A stretch of DNA of 64,000 nt, taken from contig NZ_BCTU01000027.1 in assembly GCF_001590925.1 (NCBI RefSeq), forward strand, positions 1-64,000, given 5' to 3'. Position numbers and translations under genes: made by a program. This document shows positions 62,203 to 64,000 of this stretch, piece by piece. The notes under the pieces are model-generated. The model was not told the origin of the DNA. It was given only the letters and a program-made list of their open reading frames with translations, and did no database searches. Position 1 is the first letter of the stretch, and the number at the start of each line of letters is the position of its first letter. The DNA is from Serratia plymuthica NBRC 102599 (GTDB lineage Bacteria; Pseudomonadota; Gammaproteobacteria; Enterobacterales; Enterobacteriaceae).

Positions 62203-63315
62203 TTAGCGAATGAAGTGCTGTGCCAGCGCATCGATAGCCTGGCGTTGGAACAGGTTGAAGGCGTCACGCGGCTGCTGTTGCCGGATAAAATCCAGCAGCG
62301 GATCCTGCACTTCGGTGCGAATACCGCTAAGCTGCTCCATCACCGCCAGCCCGCAGAAGGGCACGTAGGACTCGGCATAACCGCCCTCATGCACCATCAC
62401 CAGCTTTCCATCGCACAGGCGGTCGGCGGCGTCCTGCACCAGCGCGGTCATGCTGCGAAAGCTGTCGCTGTGCAACTGCATGCGCGCCAGCGGATCGAGG
62501 GCATTGGCATCGTAGCCGCAGGCAACAATGATCAGCTCGGGTTTGAAGCGCTCGAGTGCCGGGATCACTATCTGTCGCATGGCATACAGATAGCCGTCGT
62601 CACCGGCGCCCGCCAGCAGCGGAACATTGATGTTAAAGCCTTCTCCCGCCCCGGCACCGCGGTCCTGTTCACCGGAGTAGCCCGCCGGGAAGCAGCCGTC
62701 CTGATGCAGCGACAGCGTCAGCACATCATCACGCTGCCAGTAGATATGCTGGGTGCCGTTGCCGTGATGCACGTCCCAGTCGAGCACCGCCACCTTGCCC
62801 AGGCCGTATTGGGCCTTGGCGCGCTCGATGGCAATCGGGATATTGGCCAGAAAGCAGAAACCCATCGACTGGTCGGGCAGGCAGTGGTGACCCGGCGGGC
62901 GCGACAGCGCATAGGCGTTGTCCAGCTCACCTTGCAGCACCGCCTCGACCGCCGCGCAGGCCAGCCCGGCGGACAGTTTCGCTATTTCATAACTGCCCGG
63001 GCCCAGCGGGGCTTCTTCCCCCAGCATGCCGCCGCCGTTGTCGCTTAACTGTTTGAAACGTTGCAAATAGCCAGCCGGGTGAATGCGCAGCAGGTCTTCG
63101 TCAGTGGCCAGTTCGGCGCTCAGCAGCCTGAGCCGGTGCGACAGGCCGGAGACGTCCATCAGGTTTTTCATCCGCCGTTTGGTTTCCGGCGATTCCGCAT
63201 GGCCCGCCCCCGAAGGGGGTTGAACCCAGCCGCCGACCGGCAGCGTAGTGGCATGCAGGCCGGTGCTGTGCCAGAAACAGCGTTCATCAAAGAAGAAACC
63301 GGTTTTTCTTTTCAC
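62203..63315 (-). CDS. Histone deacetylase-like amidohydrolase
   Basis: This 370-residue class II HDAC-like zinc enzyme carries RPPGHHCLPDQSMGFC and DWDVHHGNGTQHIYW with the catalytic His pairs and zinc-binding Asp/His. Bacterial members deacetylate acetylpolyamines or other small amides. I chose the GTG at 63315 because AGGAG lies seven bases upstream; a TTG at 63333 overlaps the upstream stop. It lies 14 bp after an MFS transporter gene, suggesting joint uptake and deacetylation of one substrate. Confidence 0.88.
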   Translation of the reverse strand: MKRKTGFFFDERCFWHSTGLHATTLPVGGWVQPPSGAGHAESPETKRRMKNLMDVSGLSHRLRLLSAELATDEDLLRIHPAGYLQRFKQLSDNGGGMLGEEAPLGPGSYEIAKLSAGLACAAVEAVLQGELDNAYALSRPPGHHCLPDQSMGFCFLANIPIAIERAKAQYGLGKVAVLDWDVHHGNGTQHIYWQRDDVLTLSLHQDGCFPAGYSGEQDRGAGAGEGFNINVPLLAGAGDDGYLYAMRQIVIPALERFKPELIIVACGYDANALDPLARMQLHSDSFRSMTALVQDAADRLCDGKLVMVHEGGYAESYVPFCGLAVMEQLSGIRTEVQDPLLDFIRQQQPRDAFNLFQRQAIDALAQHFIR

Positions 63316-63329
63316 CTTTTTACTCCTGG

Positions 63330-64000
63330 TCAATGGCGCGGCGTGCGCGGTGAAGCGAACAAAATCAATAACAGCGACAGCAGCGCGCAGCCCAGCGCGC
63401 CGATCAACAGGGCGTCGAAGCCACCCGAAGATTCAATCAGGTAGCCGGCCAGCGTTGGGCCAATCGCCATGCCGCCGCCAATCACCAAATTGATGTTATT
63501 CATCAGCTTGCCGTTATTATCCAGCCCGGCGACGCGGGCCAGAATAAACGGCAGGACAAAGGTCCAGGTAAACTTGAACAGCACCGCCGCCACCGCGAAA
63601 CGCAGCAGCAAGGGGTCACGGATCAGCAGCGCAATGCCGGCGATCAACAGGCCGTAACCCAGCCAAATCAGTCCGTTGCCACGGCGGCGTGCGCTGATAA
63701 ACGCGGCACCGCCGGCACCGACGATGCCAAACAGGGTGGCGGCCGCCAGCACCTGGCCGCTGTTGACCGGCGAAAGGCCGGCCGCGGCGGCGATACTGCC
63801 GATAAAGGTCCAGACCGCGCTCAGGCTGATATAAAAGCTCAGTACCGCCAGCACGGCGAAAGCTTTGCGGAACAAGGGAGAGGCGGCGGAGCGCAGCGCT
63901 GAGTGCGTAGGGTGAAACCCGGCTGGGAAGGCGCGGATCAGTGGCAGGCAGCACAGCATGATGGCCGCCAGAATCAGATACACCGCCATCAGGCCGAAAT
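63330..64000 (-). CDS. MFS transporter, C-terminal part (cut by window end)
   Basis: The frame is open to the right edge of the window; at least 223 residues are seen, covering six or so C-terminal membrane segments (for example LILAAIMLCCLPLI, FAVLAVLSFYISL, ALLSLLLILFA). It ends at 63330 just before the HDAC-like gene. N-terminal half and start lie outside. Substrate unknown; operon context suggests an acetylated amine or drug-like compound. Confidence 0.85.
   Translation of the reverse strand, partial: FGLMAVYLILAAIMLCCLPLIRAFPAGFHPTHSALRSAASPLFRKAFAVLAVLSFYISLSAVWTFIGSIAAAAGLSPVNSGQVLAAATLFGIVGAGGAAFISARRRGNGLIWLGYGLLIAGIALLIRDPLLLRFAVAAVLFKFTWTFVLPFILARVAGLDNNGKLMNNINLVIGGGMAIGPTLAGYLIESSGGFDALLIGALGCALLSLLLILFASPRTPRH

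Overview
The window looks like a Serratia chromosome, most likely the S. marcescens group. From about 23.6 kb onward it is GC-rich and carries familiar enterobacterial genes (ascBFG, yjiA-yjiX-btsT, yncE, ldtB, a rob paralogue, two ERIC elements). The genus is inferred from gene content and recalled protein similarity, not from a search.

Left part, 1-23.6 kb, is accessory DNA of lower GC. It opens with a complete His-Xaa-Ser operon (hxsD-hxsB-hxsC-hxsA: two radical SAM enzymes, a small partner and a secreted protein with five consecutive His-X-Ser triplets). A DUF6119-type protein and a ParA-like ATPase with a small partner follow. On the minus strand lies a three-gene module: HigB-like toxin, an antitoxin fused to an ImmA/IrrE metallopeptidase, and a Beta-family protein. 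A damaged copy of the 3' end of a leuX-type tRNA-Leu at 10.73 kb, followed by a decayed P4-type integrase, marks an island boundary. A partial repeat of the same downstream sequence at 13.6 kb marks a second one. Between them are a ParDE-type toxin-antitoxin pair, a beta-carbonic anhydrase, and a collapsed toxin gene with an orphan CdiI-like immunity gene. Then come a T6SS-associated peptidase-like gene with four tandem immunity-type lipoproteins, a hipBA locus with four operators spaced exactly 28 bp apart, a C5-methyltransferase/restriction pair, and an HNH nuclease.

The right part is mostly core: ascG with ascFB (cellobiose/arbutin/salicin PTS); btsT-yjiX-yjiA (pyruvate uptake) with an ERIC element inside the operon; sfnG (dimethyl sulfone monooxygenase); and an unexplained three-gene operon (glutamine-synthetase-like ligase, GNAT, half-length degenerate OtsA homologue). 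A membrane-spanning patatin protein, yncE with a Fur box, two AraC-family regulators and ldtB follow. Next are a hydroxyarylic acid decarboxylase pair without its B subunit and a self-contained exbD-tonB-receptor-exbB-phospholipase D operon. The end of the window holds a class III aminotransferase with divergent LysR, an AbiE-like toxin-antitoxin islet next to a protein-phosphatase-like gene, a 30-residue membrane protein, an iron-type alcohol dehydrogenase, a LuxR regulator with a PuuB-like oxidase and cupin, an alpha/beta hydrolase, a histone-deacetylase-like amidohydrolase, and an MFS transporter cut by the window end.

The strongest candidates for little-described biology are the hxs operon with its possible extension (0.8-7.4 kb), the HigB/HigA-ImmA/Beta module (7.6-10.3 kb), the TonB-receptor-PLD operon (46.6-51.9 kb), and the ligase/GNAT/half-OtsA operon (33.0-35.6 kb).
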